Shown here: positions 13,776-22,937 of the stretch, in pieces
Position numbering within the stretch: position 1 is the first letter of the stretch
Layout: each line of letters starts with the position of its first letter
Assembly (NCBI GenBank): GCA_964608405.1
Contig: CAZSNC010000005.1
Span: 1 to 33,801 of the forward strand
Reading direction: 5' to 3'
DNA: 33,801 bases
From: GWB1-38-13 sp964608405
Lineage (GTDB): Bacteria > Patescibacteriota > Microgenomatia > UBA8517
Notes under the pieces: generated by a model
Databases searched by the model: none
Told to the model about the DNA's origin: nothing
The model's input: only the letters and a program-made list of their open reading frames with translations
Translations under genes and position numbers: made by a program

Positions 13776-14651
13776 ATGTCAGCAGTAGCCAAATACAGAA
13801 AAAAGATAAAAAGCGCGAAAAATATTGCAAAGATAACTAAGGCTATGCAGATGGTTGCCGCTTCGAAAATGAGAAGGGCACAGGATTCTGCAACAAGAAG
13901 CAAGGTCTATGCCAGTGAACTTGTGAAGTTATCAACAATTCTTTCATCACAGATTGATGAGAGTGTTCACCCTCTTTTAAGAAAACCGTCGGAAGCCAGA
14001 GATCTGGTTTTGGTAATTGCTCCGGAAAAAGGACTTTGCGGAAGTCTTGTCACAAATATTTCCAGAAAACTTTTGGAAGTAGTTGGTACTACTGACCCAG
14101 CAAAAATAGATTTTATAGTTGTTGGTAAGAAGGCAAGGCATGTTGTCGGGAGACTGTCTGGCAATATAATCGGGGAGTTTACTTTAGGTGTTTCGCAACC
14201 GACTTATGAAATAGTCCCTCCAATTGCGAGGCTTATTGAAAAAGAATTTATCGACGGTATTGTTGGCAGGGTGGTATGTCTTTATACGGAGTTTCATACT
14301 ACGATCAATCAGGAAACCTTACACAAAGTTTTACTGCCACTAAATTTGGCCGGAAATGATATCTTAGAAAGAAGTGTTGAAAACGGATACAAAGGGTATA
14401 TAAAATTTGAACCCAGTGCCGATGTAATCAGTACCGAATTTTTGTCGATGTTTTTGGAAACGGAAATATACCAGTTGCTTTTGGAAAGCTATGCTTCGGA
14501 GCAGTCGGCAAGAATGGTTGCGATGAAAAATGCAACGGATAATGCACGGTCTTTGATATCTCTTCTGACTTTGGAATATAACAAGAAGAGGCAGGAAATG
14601 ATAACATCGGAAATAATCGATATCGGAAACGCTGTTTCGAGTCAAAATTGA
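13776..14651 (+). CDS. atpG: F-type ATP synthase subunit gamma
   Basis: This 291-residue protein is the central rotor shaft. The N-terminal helix YRKKIKSAKNIAKITKAMQM and VAASKMRRAQ, and the C-terminal helix ARMVAMKNATDNARSLIS with NKKRQEMITSEI, are the conserved antiparallel coiled coil inside the alpha3beta3 ring; a Rossmann-like domain lies between. The ATG at 13776 was chosen because it gives the family N-terminus (M-S-A-V-A-K-Y-R-K-K); an in-frame start at 13713 would overlap atpA. It is 7 bp downstream of atpA. Confidence 0.96.
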   Translation: MSAVAKYRKKIKSAKNIAKITKAMQMVAASKMRRAQDSATRSKVYASELVKLSTILSSQIDESVHPLLRKPSEARDLVLVIAPEKGLCGSLVTNISRKLLEVVGTTDPAKIDFIVVGKKARHVVGRLSGNIIGEFTLGVSQPTYEIVPPIARLIEKEFIDGIVGRVVCLYTEFHTTINQETLHKVLLPLNLAGNDILERSVENGYKGYIKFEPSADVISTEFLSMFLETEIYQLLLESYASEQSARMVAMKNATDNARSLISLLTLEYNKKRQEMITSEIIDIGNAVSSQN

Positions 14652-14653
14652 TT

Positions 14654-16069
14654 ATGAAAAGTAAAAAGAGTCAAAACAATAAGATAAATAAAAAAGGGAA
14701 AATCGTGCAAATAATGGGTCCGGTTGTTGATGTTACCTTTGATGGTCACACACCACCCATTTATGAGCATTTGAAAACGGAATCGGGTCTATCTTTGGAA
14801 GTGCAGGAGCAGTTAGGAGATTCCCATGTCAGAACAATTGCCCTCGGTCCGACCGAAGGTCTTCGAAAAAATGACGAAGTTGCCGATATGGGGGGAGTGA
14901 TTTCAGTTCCTGTTGGAGAACCGACTTTGGGGAGAATTATGAACGTTTTAGGAAAGCCAATTGATGGTGGTGCAGAAATAAAAAGCAAGGAAGTTTGGCC
15001 GATACACAGACCGTCTCCAAAATATTCCGAACAGACTTCAGGTATTGAAATATTGGAAACCGGAATGAAAGTTATTGATTTGATGGCACCCTTTATTAAG
15101 GGTGGAAAAATTGCCATATTCGGGGGTGCGGGAGTCGGAAAGACGGTTATCGTAACGGAAATGATCAGAAATATGGCCGTTGAACACAAGGGTCACTCGG
15201 TTTTTGCTGGTGTCGGGGAACGCACCAGAGAAGGAAATGATCTTTGGGTGGAAATGAACGGTTCTGGAGTTATTAAGAATGTTGCGATGGTTTTCGGACA
15301 AATGAATGAGCCTCCCGGAGTTAGACTTCGGGTCGGGCTAACGGGTGTAACACTTGCAGAATACTTCAGGGATGTTAAGAAAGAAGATGTACTTCTTTTT
15401 GTTGACAATATTTTCAGGTTTACCTTAGCGGGAGCTGAAGTATCGGCACTTCTTGGTAAACCACCCTCAGCCGTAGGATATCAGCCGACACTTGCCAAAG
15501 AAATGGGTGACCTTCAGGAGCGGATTGCATCAACTATTAACGGATCGATTACTTCCGTCCAAGCAGTTTATGTTCCGGCCGATGACTATACGGATCCCGG
15601 TCCAGTAACGACTTTTGCCCATCTTGATTCAACAGTAGTACTTGAGCGTTCAATTGCAGAGCAGGGCATTTATCCAGCAGTTGACCCACTTGCATCCAGT
15701 TCGCGTGCAATGGATCCCAATATTATTGACAGCGAACACTATGCCGTTGCCATGGGGGTACAAAAGATTCTCCAGCGTTACAAAGACCTCCAGGATATTA
15801 TTGCAATTCTCGGTGTCGACGAACTTTCGGATGAGGACAAAATGGTTGTGGGAAGGGCAAGAAGAATCCAGAAGTTTTTCTCCCAGCCGATGTATGTTGC
15901 CGAGGTATTTACCCAGATTCCGGGAAGGTATGTTTCAATTAAAGACACCGTTAAAAGTTTTAAAGAGATTTTAGAGGGAAAATACGACGACCTTCCCGAA
16001 GATGCTTTCTTTATGGTCGGTTCGATAGAAGAAGCTCAAGAAAAAGCAAAGAAGTTGATAAATAAATAA
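14654..16069 (+). CDS. atpD: F-type ATP synthase subunit beta
   Basis: This 471-residue catalytic subunit makes or hydrolyses ATP. The Walker A motif is GGAGVGKT at 157-164, the catalytic-glutamate segment is GERTREGNDLW, the Walker B region is LLFVDNIFRFTLAGAEVSAL, and the adenine and DELSD segments (GVDELSDEDK) are present. A lysine- and asparagine-rich N-terminal extension of about 13 residues precedes the beta barrel. ATG at 14654 lies 2 nt past the atpG stop; a TTG at 14648 in the same frame is less likely. It overlaps atpC in TAATG. Confidence 0.97.
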   Translation: MKSKKSQNNKINKKGKIVQIMGPVVDVTFDGHTPPIYEHLKTESGLSLEVQEQLGDSHVRTIALGPTEGLRKNDEVADMGGVISVPVGEPTLGRIMNVLGKPIDGGAEIKSKEVWPIHRPSPKYSEQTSGIEILETGMKVIDLMAPFIKGGKIAIFGGAGVGKTVIVTEMIRNMAVEHKGHSVFAGVGERTREGNDLWVEMNGSGVIKNVAMVFGQMNEPPGVRLRVGLTGVTLAEYFRDVKKEDVLLFVDNIFRFTLAGAEVSALLGKPPSAVGYQPTLAKEMGDLQERIASTINGSITSVQAVYVPADDYTDPGPVTTFAHLDSTVVLERSIAEQGIYPAVDPLASSSRAMDPNIIDSEHYAVAMGVQKILQRYKDLQDIIAILGVDELSDEDKMVVGRARRIQKFFSQPMYVAEVFTQIPGRYVSIKDTVKSFKEILEGKYDDLPEDAFFMVGSIEEAQEKAKKLINK

Positions 16070-16500
16070 TGAGTGCCTTTCTTTCCTTAAAAATTGCAAC
16101 TCCCGAAAAACTTGTCTACGAAGAAAAAGAACTGGACTCTGTTACCATGCCCACATCGGAAGGCGAAATAACGGTTTTACCAAATCATATTCCATTAGTT
16201 GTTAAAATTGCTCCCGGTGAAGTTGTTGCAAAAAGGAAAGGCATTGAGCATTCACTTGTTACGATGCAGGGATTTATGCACCTCGATGTTGAGGGAAACA
16301 TTGTTATCCTTTCGGATTATGCCATTCGAAGCGAAGATGTCGAACTGGCGAAAGTTGAAGAGGCGAAAAAGAAAGCAGAAGTTGCCATGAGAGAGAAAGT
16401 ATCACAAAAAGACTTTGCAATTGCCGAAGCGGAATTGAGAAAGACAGTGCTTGAGCTAAAAACTGCAAACAAAAGAAGAACGATGAGTAAGAGAGTGTAG
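16069..16500 (+). CDS. atpC: F-type ATP synthase subunit epsilon
   Basis: This 143-residue rotor subunit couples gamma to the c ring and can inhibit ATP hydrolysis. The N-terminal beta sandwich (about 1-88: LKIATPEKLVYEEKELDSVT, PTSEGEITVLPNHIPLV) is followed by a two-helix C-terminal domain (about 89-140) rich in Ala, Glu and Lys. The C-terminal helices are intact, so an inhibitory conformation is possible. It closes the operon; no convincing terminator hairpin follows. Confidence 0.95.
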   Translation: MSAFLSLKIATPEKLVYEEKELDSVTMPTSEGEITVLPNHIPLVVKIAPGEVVAKRKGIEHSLVTMQGFMHLDVEGNIVILSDYAIRSEDVELAKVEEAKKKAEVAMREKVSQKDFAIAEAELRKTVLELKTANKRRTMSKRV

Positions 16501-16560
16501 TTTTTTAAGATTATTCAACCCCAGGGCAATTTGTGTTAGACTTCAATTACATATCGTTTC
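16501..16560 (+). promoter_or_regulatory. Gap between ATP synthase operon and glycan region, with weak promoter
   Basis: A candidate promoter reads TTCAAC (16514-16519), a 17-bp spacer and TAGACT (16537-16542), 18 nt before the GT2 ATG. The match to consensus is modest. No terminator for the ATP synthase operon is visible, only a T-run at 16501-16506 without a stem. Confidence 0.3.
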
Positions 16561-17271
16561 ATGTCTAAATTAATTGATGAGATTTCCTTTTTTCTTCCCT
16601 GCTACAACGAAGAGAAAAATGTCAAAAAAAGTGTGATGAGTGTGAAGGCGGTTTTGGAAAGAATTGCTGACAAATGGGAAATTATAATTGTCGACGACGG
16701 TTCAAAAGACAAGACCGGGAAAATCGCCGACGAATTAAGTCGCAAGATCAAGAGGATTCAGGTTGTTCACAACAAACCCAACAAAGGTTACGGAGGTGCC
16801 TTAAAATCTGGTTTTGAAGCATCAAATTACAAGTGGGTTGCTTTTGCTGATTCGGACGGGCAGTTTGACTATTCCGAAATAACCAAATTTATTGAAAAAC
16901 AAAAACAAACAGGTGCAGATTTGGTTTTGGGAATTAGGGCCAGGCGCGCGGACTCATTTATAAGAAAGCTTTTTACCCTTGTTTGGTCAAAGATTTTGCC
17001 GAGGCTTTTACTCGGTCTTCGTGTAACCGACTACTCATGCGGTTTTAAATTGATCAGAAAAAGTGTCTACGAGAGTGTGCTGCCATTGGTTGGGGAAGAA
17101 AAAGTGACACAGATAGAACTTCTTACAAAGGCGCAGCGGAAGGGGTATAAATTTGCAGAAGTAAAAGTTAAACACTTACCGAGACAATTCGGACATCAAA
17201 CAGGTGCCGACCTGAAAGTCATTGTCAAAAGCGTGCAAGACCTCTTAAAACTTTGGGCTCAACTAAGATGA
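16561..17271 (+). CDS. GT2 family glycosyltransferase, polyprenyl-phosphate sugar synthase type
   Basis: This 236-residue cytoplasmic or membrane-associated GT-A enzyme lacks membrane helices. FFLPCYNEEKNVKKS at the start, IIIVDDGSKD (42-50) and FADSDGQFD with Asp97-x-Asp99 bind the nucleotide sugar and metal, and VTDYSCGFKLI is the acceptor-side motif seen in DPM1/Alg5-like enzymes. It probably loads a sugar on a polyprenyl phosphate. Its stop overlaps the ATG of the next gene (ATGA at 17268-17271), a GT-C transferase that may use its product. Confidence 0.88.
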   Translation: MSKLIDEISFFLPCYNEEKNVKKSVMSVKAVLERIADKWEIIIVDDGSKDKTGKIADELSRKIKRIQVVHNKPNKGYGGALKSGFEASNYKWVAFADSDGQFDYSEITKFIEKQKQTGADLVLGIRARRADSFIRKLFTLVWSKILPRLLLGLRVTDYSCGFKLIRKSVYESVLPLVGEEKVTQIELLTKAQRKGYKFAEVKVKHLPRQFGHQTGADLKVIVKSVQDLLKLWAQLR

Positions 17272-18857
17272 TAGCCAAATTTAAAAAGTGGATTAAGAAA
17301 AACAAAAATGACTTTATCATTTTATTATTTTTGCTGGCTCTCGGAGCCTTTGTCCGTCTTTATCAAATCAGTGGGTATATGACATTTCTTGGTGATGAGG
17401 GAAGAGATGCAATTATTGTGAGAAGGCTTCTTGTTGATTTTGACCCAATACTGATAGGACCGGGGACATCTATCGGAAATATGTATTTGGGACCCTTGTA
17501 CTACTATTTAATGGCGCCATTTTTATTGCTTTTTAATTTTTCTCCTGTCGGGCCGTCTGTTATGGTTGCACTTTTTGGGGTGGCAACAGTATATTTAATT
17601 TGGTATATAGCACGTTTGTGGTTTGGAAAGGCGGCTGGAGTAGTTTCGGCTCTTTTGTATGCACTCTCCCCTGTAATAATTATTTACTCGCGGTCTTCCT
17701 GGAATCCGAACATTATGCCATTTTTTTCACTTCTTACCATATTTTCTTTATGGAAGGTTTGGAATGATGGGAAGTTTAGGTGGCTTATTATGATGGGGAT
17801 ATCTTTGGCCTTTGTTCTTCAGTCGCATTATTTGGGACTTCTTCTTATCCCGACAATATTGATATTTTTATTTGTTAAATTTTGGGTAGTGTCGAAAGGT
17901 GTGAAGTCTGAAAAACAAAACTTATTAAAAAACATGATCTTCGGAGGTCTGGCATTTCTTTTTTTGATGTCGCCGCTTTTTATTTTTGACCTTCGTCACA
18001 ATTGGATGAATTTTAATGCTATTAAGACATTTTTTACACAGAGAGAAACAACCGTATCTATCAAGCCGTGGAAAGCTCTTCCTAATGTCTATCCGATTTT
18101 CAGAGACAGTGTTGTACACAGGATAGTTGCAGGACAGGATATTTTTGCAGGAAAGGTATCTATCTATTTAATAATTTCAGCAATAATTATTTTTATTACG
18201 TCTTGTGTTTTTCGACTCAAGAAACTCTTTCTCGGAAACGATGAGAAAAATGTATTTGACAGTGGTTTGTTGCTATTGTTGGTGTGGATGGGGGTAGGTT
18301 TAATCGGATTGGGACTCTATAAACAGCACGTTTATGATCATTATTTCGGATTTATATACCCTGCAATATTTTTACTAATTGGGGGAATATACCAGAAGGT
18401 ATTAAACCTTCATTTTGAAGGAGTAAAAATTGTCATTACCGCATGGGTTATTCTTCTTGTCGGCAGTTATATTGTAAAGTCTCCTCTAAGGGGTGTCCCG
18501 AATCACCAAATGCTAAGAGCACAGGATGTTTCCGATGTGATAAAGGAGGATGCGGGGAAATCCAAATTCAACCTTGCAGTGATTGCACAACAAAACTATG
18601 AAGACGGCTACCAGTATTTTTTGGAACTTGCGCGTACCAATGTTGTTGATATTGATGCCCAAAGGCTTTCTGAAACAGTCGGTGAGTATTTATATGTTGT
18701 TTGTGAAATGCCTGAAGACAAATGTGATCCGACCCACTCTGCAAAAGCGGAAGTTGCCAACTTCGGGTGGAGTGAAGTTGTAAACAAATGGGGCCGTGAG
18801 GGAGTGACTATTTTCAAACTCGGTCATGTTGTGTCCGAAGGTGGAGAAAAAATCTAA
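17268..18857 (+). CDS. GT-C membrane glycosyltransferase (ArnT/PMT-like), DE form
   Basis: This 529-residue protein has about 11 membrane segments and a C-terminal soluble tail from about residue 410. The first extracytoplasmic loop carries FLGDEGRDA with Asp43-Glu44, the acidic pair typical of the PMT/ArnT superfamily, which bind metal or act as catalytic base. LIGPGTSIGNMYLGPLYYYL and YSRSSWNPN are shared with its neighbours at 19884 and, in weaker form, 21462. It likely transfers a sugar from a polyprenyl-phosphate donor to an external acceptor. The start at 17268 gives a 4-bp overlap with the preceding GT2 gene. Confidence 0.85.
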   Translation: MIAKFKKWIKKNKNDFIILLFLLALGAFVRLYQISGYMTFLGDEGRDAIIVRRLLVDFDPILIGPGTSIGNMYLGPLYYYLMAPFLLLFNFSPVGPSVMVALFGVATVYLIWYIARLWFGKAAGVVSALLYALSPVIIIYSRSSWNPNIMPFFSLLTIFSLWKVWNDGKFRWLIMMGISLAFVLQSHYLGLLLIPTILIFLFVKFWVVSKGVKSEKQNLLKNMIFGGLAFLFLMSPLFIFDLRHNWMNFNAIKTFFTQRETTVSIKPWKALPNVYPIFRDSVVHRIVAGQDIFAGKVSIYLIISAIIIFITSCVFRLKKLFLGNDEKNVFDSGLLLLLVWMGVGLIGLGLYKQHVYDHYFGFIYPAIFLLIGGIYQKVLNLHFEGVKIVITAWVILLVGSYIVKSPLRGVPNHQMLRAQDVSDVIKEDAGKSKFNLAVIAQQNYEDGYQYFLELARTNVVDIDAQRLSETVGEYLYVVCEMPEDKCDPTHSAKAEVANFGWSEVVNKWGREGVTIFKLGHVVSEGGEKI

Positions 18858-18868
18858 ATTTTTTTGTT

Positions 18869-19879
18869 ATGAATTACGAAGAATCTCAAACAATTTTGGA
18901 GGAAGTTAAAAAAGCCAACTCTTTTGTGTTACTTCTACACCAATCCCCTGATTTCGATTCGGCAATGAGTTGTCTATTAATGGCAAAAGTACTTGAAGGA
19001 ATGGGAAAAAAAGTCAATGTCTTTTCTTTTGATGAAATCGATAAAGATAGTAAATTTTTCGACAAAGACAATAAAATTCAGGTTGTGAAATACGAGGATG
19101 TTAATTTTTCTGAGTATGAGGTGTTGTTTATATTGGATGCAAACGAAACAAAAAGAGTCGGTTTGCCAGAAAACTTTTCCTTTAATGGAAAGATTATTTA
19201 TATCGATCACCATGAAGGTAATGACTATTCGGATATCCACATTTTTGACAGGTATGCCGGTGCGACAGGGGCTGTTTTGTATCTTATCTTTAAGGATTGG
19301 GATATAGATTTAAGCATGAAAGATCTGGATATGGTTTTGTTGATCTTGATATATGACACTTGGGTTTTTCACTTTGCTGTGTACCCAGGTACAAAGGTTT
19401 TCAAAATTGCAAATGAACTAATTGATCTTGGAGCAAATTTTGAACAGGGGCTTTTTTACGCGGAACAATGTAACGATCTTGAAACATATCAATTTTATGC
19501 AGAGGCAATCAAGGAGATTAAAATTGATAATGAAAGCAGGTTTGCATATGTCTTTATTTCAAAAGATCTATTTTCAAAATATAAAAAATACGGTGTCAGA
19601 TCGCGTCAATTGACAGACCTTTTCCTTAGAAATATAAACGGCACAGATTTTTGTGTAGCTATGATTGAGGAGGGAGATGGAATAGTTAAGGTTAGCGTGA
19701 GGACAAGAACGCTTGGATTTTACGTTCTCGACTTGATAAAGGAAATGGGCGGCGGAGGACATCTTACTGGAGGTGGAGCTACGGTAACTTCGGAAAGCGG
19801 CAATACTCAGGAATCGGTAAATACAATTCTTAAGTATTGTAGAGATTATGCGCAAATGATGCAAAGTAAAAAAATCTAA
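18869..19879 (+). CDS. DHH-family phosphoesterase, NrnA-like
   Basis: This 336-residue cytoplasmic protein probably hydrolyses short oligonucleotides (nanoRNA), cyclic dinucleotide products or pAp with Mn2+. Motifs in order: HQSPDFDSAMS (His24, Asp28, Asp30), ILDANET (Asp90), IDHHEGN (Asp113-His114-His115), IYDTWVF (Asp163), and in the DHHA1 domain MGGGGHLTGGG (294-298). All metal-binding positions are present. Motif 1 departs from the usual D-x-D-A-x-G-S, and the end of the DHHA1 motif has T-G-G where A-A-G is common. It sits among glycosyltransferases with no clear pathway link. Confidence 0.85.
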   Translation: MNYEESQTILEEVKKANSFVLLLHQSPDFDSAMSCLLMAKVLEGMGKKVNVFSFDEIDKDSKFFDKDNKIQVVKYEDVNFSEYEVLFILDANETKRVGLPENFSFNGKIIYIDHHEGNDYSDIHIFDRYAGATGAVLYLIFKDWDIDLSMKDLDMVLLILIYDTWVFHFAVYPGTKVFKIANELIDLGANFEQGLFYAEQCNDLETYQFYAEAIKEIKIDNESRFAYVFISKDLFSKYKKYGVRSRQLTDLFLRNINGTDFCVAMIEEGDGIVKVSVRTRTLGFYVLDLIKEMGGGGHLTGGGATVTSESGNTQESVNTILKYCRDYAQMMQSKKI

Positions 19880-19883
19880 GAAT

Positions 19884-21437
19884 ATGAAAAAACTTAAGAA
19901 TTTTTTTTCAAATTGGGTTTCATATGTAGTTCTCATCTCAATTTTAATTGGAGCTTTCTATATAAGAGTTGTAAGGATTGACGATATGCTGGGATTTTAT
20001 TATGACCAGGGGAGGGACGCTCTTGTTATATGGAAGTTGTGGCATGATGCAAAGTTTTTTCTGATAGGACCGGTTACAGGTTTATCGGGAATATTTTTAG
20101 GACCTTTTTACTACTATCTTATTGCACCGATTTATTTAATTGGCGGCGGTAACCCAATTTACCCTTCCGTTTTCTTGTCGCTTCTGTCAACTGCTTCACT
20201 TTTTGTTGTCTATCAATTGGGAAAAGAAATGCATTCGAGAACTGCTGGGCTTGTGGGGGCATTAATCGGAGCTTTTTCGTATTACATTGTGTATAACAGC
20301 CGCTGGCTTTCCAATCCGAATCCGATGTTTTTAATAAGCACAATCTTTTTATATTCTTTATGGAAAATTATTTCCGGAGGGAGTACGAAATGGTGGATTG
20401 TTTCTGCTTCTATGCTTGGAATATCTTTGCAGTTTGAGTCAGCGAGTGGTGTTTTTTATATTCCCATTTATATTATCTTTTCAATTTGGAGACTTTTTAA
20501 TACAGTTTCAATAAAAGAACTTTTTACAAGCAAATGGTTTGGGGTGTTTATAAAGAAACACGCAAAAGTAATAGTCGTTTCTTTTCTCTCATTTTTTATA
20601 ACACTTCTTCCTCAGATAGTATTCAATTTCAGACACGACAATTTGTTGATTAATAATTTCTTGAAATTGTTTTTCCACGAAAAGGCTTTTAGTAAACCAA
20701 TCACAACATTTATTTTGGAAACGAGGATTAATTATTTTTGGAGTGCCTTTATGGGTAAGATCTTCATAGGCCAAAATACCAATTCTGCTGTTTTTGCTTC
20801 TTTATCTTTGGCAGCATTAATTATCGGGAAGAAGAAATTTCCGAAAGGGTCATTAACTTTGTTTGGAATATTTTTAATTACACCAATGGTTGGGTATATT
20901 TTGTTTCAGGGGAATTTCGGAAATATTTATGATTACTATCTAATTGGTTATTTCCTGCCATTTATACTTTTGTTTTCTCTGGGGCTCACGGAATTCTCAA
21001 GGACTATTATCGGAAAGGTTTTTTTGGTTTTGTTTCTCATAGCCTTTTTCAGGGTTAATTTGGTACCACTTCGCGGCATAACGACAAATCCAATGGATGG
21101 CCCCACTGACGTTAAGTTTGGAAGTCAATTGAAAGCCGTGAATTGGGTGTTTGAAAATGCTGCCGGGAGGGGTGTTTATAACGTTGACATCTATGTACCA
21201 CCCGTAATCCCTTACGCATATGATTACCTTTTTCTTTGGCAAGGAACTGTCCATTGCGGTGAGTCCTTATGCGGACAGGTGTCGTACACAACACCAATTT
21301 TGTATACACTTTTTGAACAGGACCCTCCAAGTCCGGACAGACTTGAAGCATGGTTAAATAAACAGGAAGGCATTAGTGTTGTTGAAGAAGAAGCAAAATT
21401 CGGAGGGATAACCGTCCAAAGAAGAAGCAGAATTTGA
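19884..21437 (+). CDS. GT-C membrane glycosyltransferase-like protein, DQ form
   Basis: This 517-residue polytopic protein is a paralogue of the one at 17268. FYYDQGRDALVIWKL has Asp41, but the partner Glu is Gln. LIGPVTGLSGIFLGPFYYYL and YNSRWLSNPNPMF align with the neighbour's matching segments. The C-terminal extracytoplasmic tail contains two Cys close together (HCGESLCG), a possible disulphide. It starts 4 bp after the DHH gene, without a Shine-Dalgarno sequence. It may be a transferase with altered chemistry or a non-catalytic partner. Confidence 0.8.
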   Translation: MKKLKNFFSNWVSYVVLISILIGAFYIRVVRIDDMLGFYYDQGRDALVIWKLWHDAKFFLIGPVTGLSGIFLGPFYYYLIAPIYLIGGGNPIYPSVFLSLLSTASLFVVYQLGKEMHSRTAGLVGALIGAFSYYIVYNSRWLSNPNPMFLISTIFLYSLWKIISGGSTKWWIVSASMLGISLQFESASGVFYIPIYIIFSIWRLFNTVSIKELFTSKWFGVFIKKHAKVIVVSFLSFFITLLPQIVFNFRHDNLLINNFLKLFFHEKAFSKPITTFILETRINYFWSAFMGKIFIGQNTNSAVFASLSLAALIIGKKKFPKGSLTLFGIFLITPMVGYILFQGNFGNIYDYYLIGYFLPFILLFSLGLTEFSRTIIGKVFLVLFLIAFFRVNLVPLRGITTNPMDGPTDVKFGSQLKAVNWVFENAAGRGVYNVDIYVPPVIPYAYDYLFLWQGTVHCGESLCGQVSYTTPILYTLFEQDPPSPDRLEAWLNKQEGISVVEEEAKFGGITVQRRSRI

Positions 21438-21461
21438 ACTACGTAAATTTTTCAGTAAATT

Positions 21462-22937
21462 ATGAAATTCCTTAAAGAAAACTGGCTGATAATTCTAATT
21501 GTCATTGCGGGAGTGTTTTTCAGGCTTTATAAATTCGATCAGTTATTCATGTATAACCACGATAACGATCTGGCAAGTTGGGTGATAAAAGATATTGTAA
21601 TTGGTAAACACTTCCGGCTTATTGGACAGGAAACTTCAACGCAGGGAATTTTTATCGGGGGATTGTTTTATTATCTTCAAATACCGTTTTATTTAATAAC
21701 AAAAATGGATCCGATCGGAGCACCTTTTCTTGGTGCGGTTTTGGGTGCCCTTTATATTATTGGGATCTATTTCATCTTGTCGAGAGTTTTTTCCAAAAAA
21801 ACGGCATTGGTTGGAGCTTTGATTTATTCGCTTTCTTTTGTTTTTATATTTAATGATCGGGAAATAGTGCCGACACAGCCGGTAATATTTTGGAGTTTTG
21901 CGATGTTTTTCGCCCTATCCGAAATACTAAGAGGAAGTATTAAACGGGGATTAACTATTTGTGCGGTACTGTTGTCACTGGTTTGGCATTTTAATTTTGC
22001 ACTAATGCTAACATTGCCGCTTATTCCTGTAACACTGATTTTTTCAAAGAAAAAAATGAGGCTGTCTGATGTTATTCTTCCGGCACTTGTCTTTGTCTTT
22101 TTGTCATTACCACTTTTTTATTTTGAACTGCGGCATTCTTTTATTCAATCAAATGCGTTTATTGCTTCAATGACAACAAACCAGCACGATATCATAAGCG
22201 GTTGGGATAAAGTGGTAAACACTTATCATCTTATATCGAAAAATTATTATTCGATTCTATTGCCATCTTTGAATTTCCTTACATATGAGCATGTGATGCT
22301 AATTATTGTAGCTTTATACCTGTATCTGTTGAAAACCTCCAAGAAATACAGAAAGACATTGTTGTTGATACTGGGTTGGTTCTTTTTGTATTTTCTCTTT
22401 TTTGCTTTTTATTCCAAGAGGGTTTCGGAATATTATTTGAGCGGGATACAATTCATTCCTGTCATTCTTTTGTCCTTAGTCTTGGAAAAAATTATTGAAA
22501 ACAAGAAATACAGATTGTTCGGCTTTGTATTGGTGATTGGGTTGGTGGCTTTAAATATTTACCGTTTTTTTACGCTTCCGGTTAACAGAAGTGGTTATAT
22601 TGAGAGAAAGGCAGTAGTGTCTGAGATATCAAGAGACGCACTCAGTCGGAAATATCCTTGTGTCTCTATTTCTTACATTACAAATCCGGGTTACGATCTT
22701 GGTTACAGGTATTTTTTCTGGTTGGAAAAATTGCATGTAAATCATCCCGACTCTGGTGCACCGGTTTATACGATAGTGTTTCCTTTAAACGACAAATTAT
22801 TTCCGGTGGGTAAGACGTTTGGGGCGATAGGCCTTATCTATCCAGATTATTCGCGTTATACTAAAGACGGGGTTGAAAAGAGTTGTTCGGGAGAAAACTC
22901 TAACTTAACCGACCCAATGTTCGGTTTTACAAAATGA
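21462..22937 (+). CDS. GT-C membrane glycosyltransferase-like protein, DND form
   Basis: This 491-residue polytopic membrane protein is the third and most divergent member of the run. The loop reads YNHDNDLASWV (Asp34, Asp36) in place of D-E-G-R-D-A. LIGQETSTQGIFIGGLFYYL matches the paralogues' second conserved block. The soluble C-terminal part from about residue 385 has a Cys pair (Cys403, and a later Cys in EKSCSGE). The stop overlaps the next GT2 start (ATGA at 22934-22937), so the two are probably translated together. Confidence 0.78.
   Translation: MKFLKENWLIILIVIAGVFFRLYKFDQLFMYNHDNDLASWVIKDIVIGKHFRLIGQETSTQGIFIGGLFYYLQIPFYLITKMDPIGAPFLGAVLGALYIIGIYFILSRVFSKKTALVGALIYSLSFVFIFNDREIVPTQPVIFWSFAMFFALSEILRGSIKRGLTICAVLLSLVWHFNFALMLTLPLIPVTLIFSKKKMRLSDVILPALVFVFLSLPLFYFELRHSFIQSNAFIASMTTNQHDIISGWDKVVNTYHLISKNYYSILLPSLNFLTYEHVMLIIVALYLYLLKTSKKYRKTLLLILGWFFLYFLFFAFYSKRVSEYYLSGIQFIPVILLSLVLEKIIENKKYRLFGFVLVIGLVALNIYRFFTLPVNRSGYIERKAVVSEISRDALSRKYPCVSISYITNPGYDLGYRYFFWLEKLHVNHPDSGAPVYTIVFPLNDKLFPVGKTFGAIGLIYPDYSRYTKDGVEKSCSGENSNLTDPMFGFTK

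Noticed and set aside
10180..16500. Novel ATP synthase gene order
   Set aside because: The order I/Z-a-c-b-delta-alpha-gamma-beta-epsilon is the common bacterial one; only the delta length is unusual.
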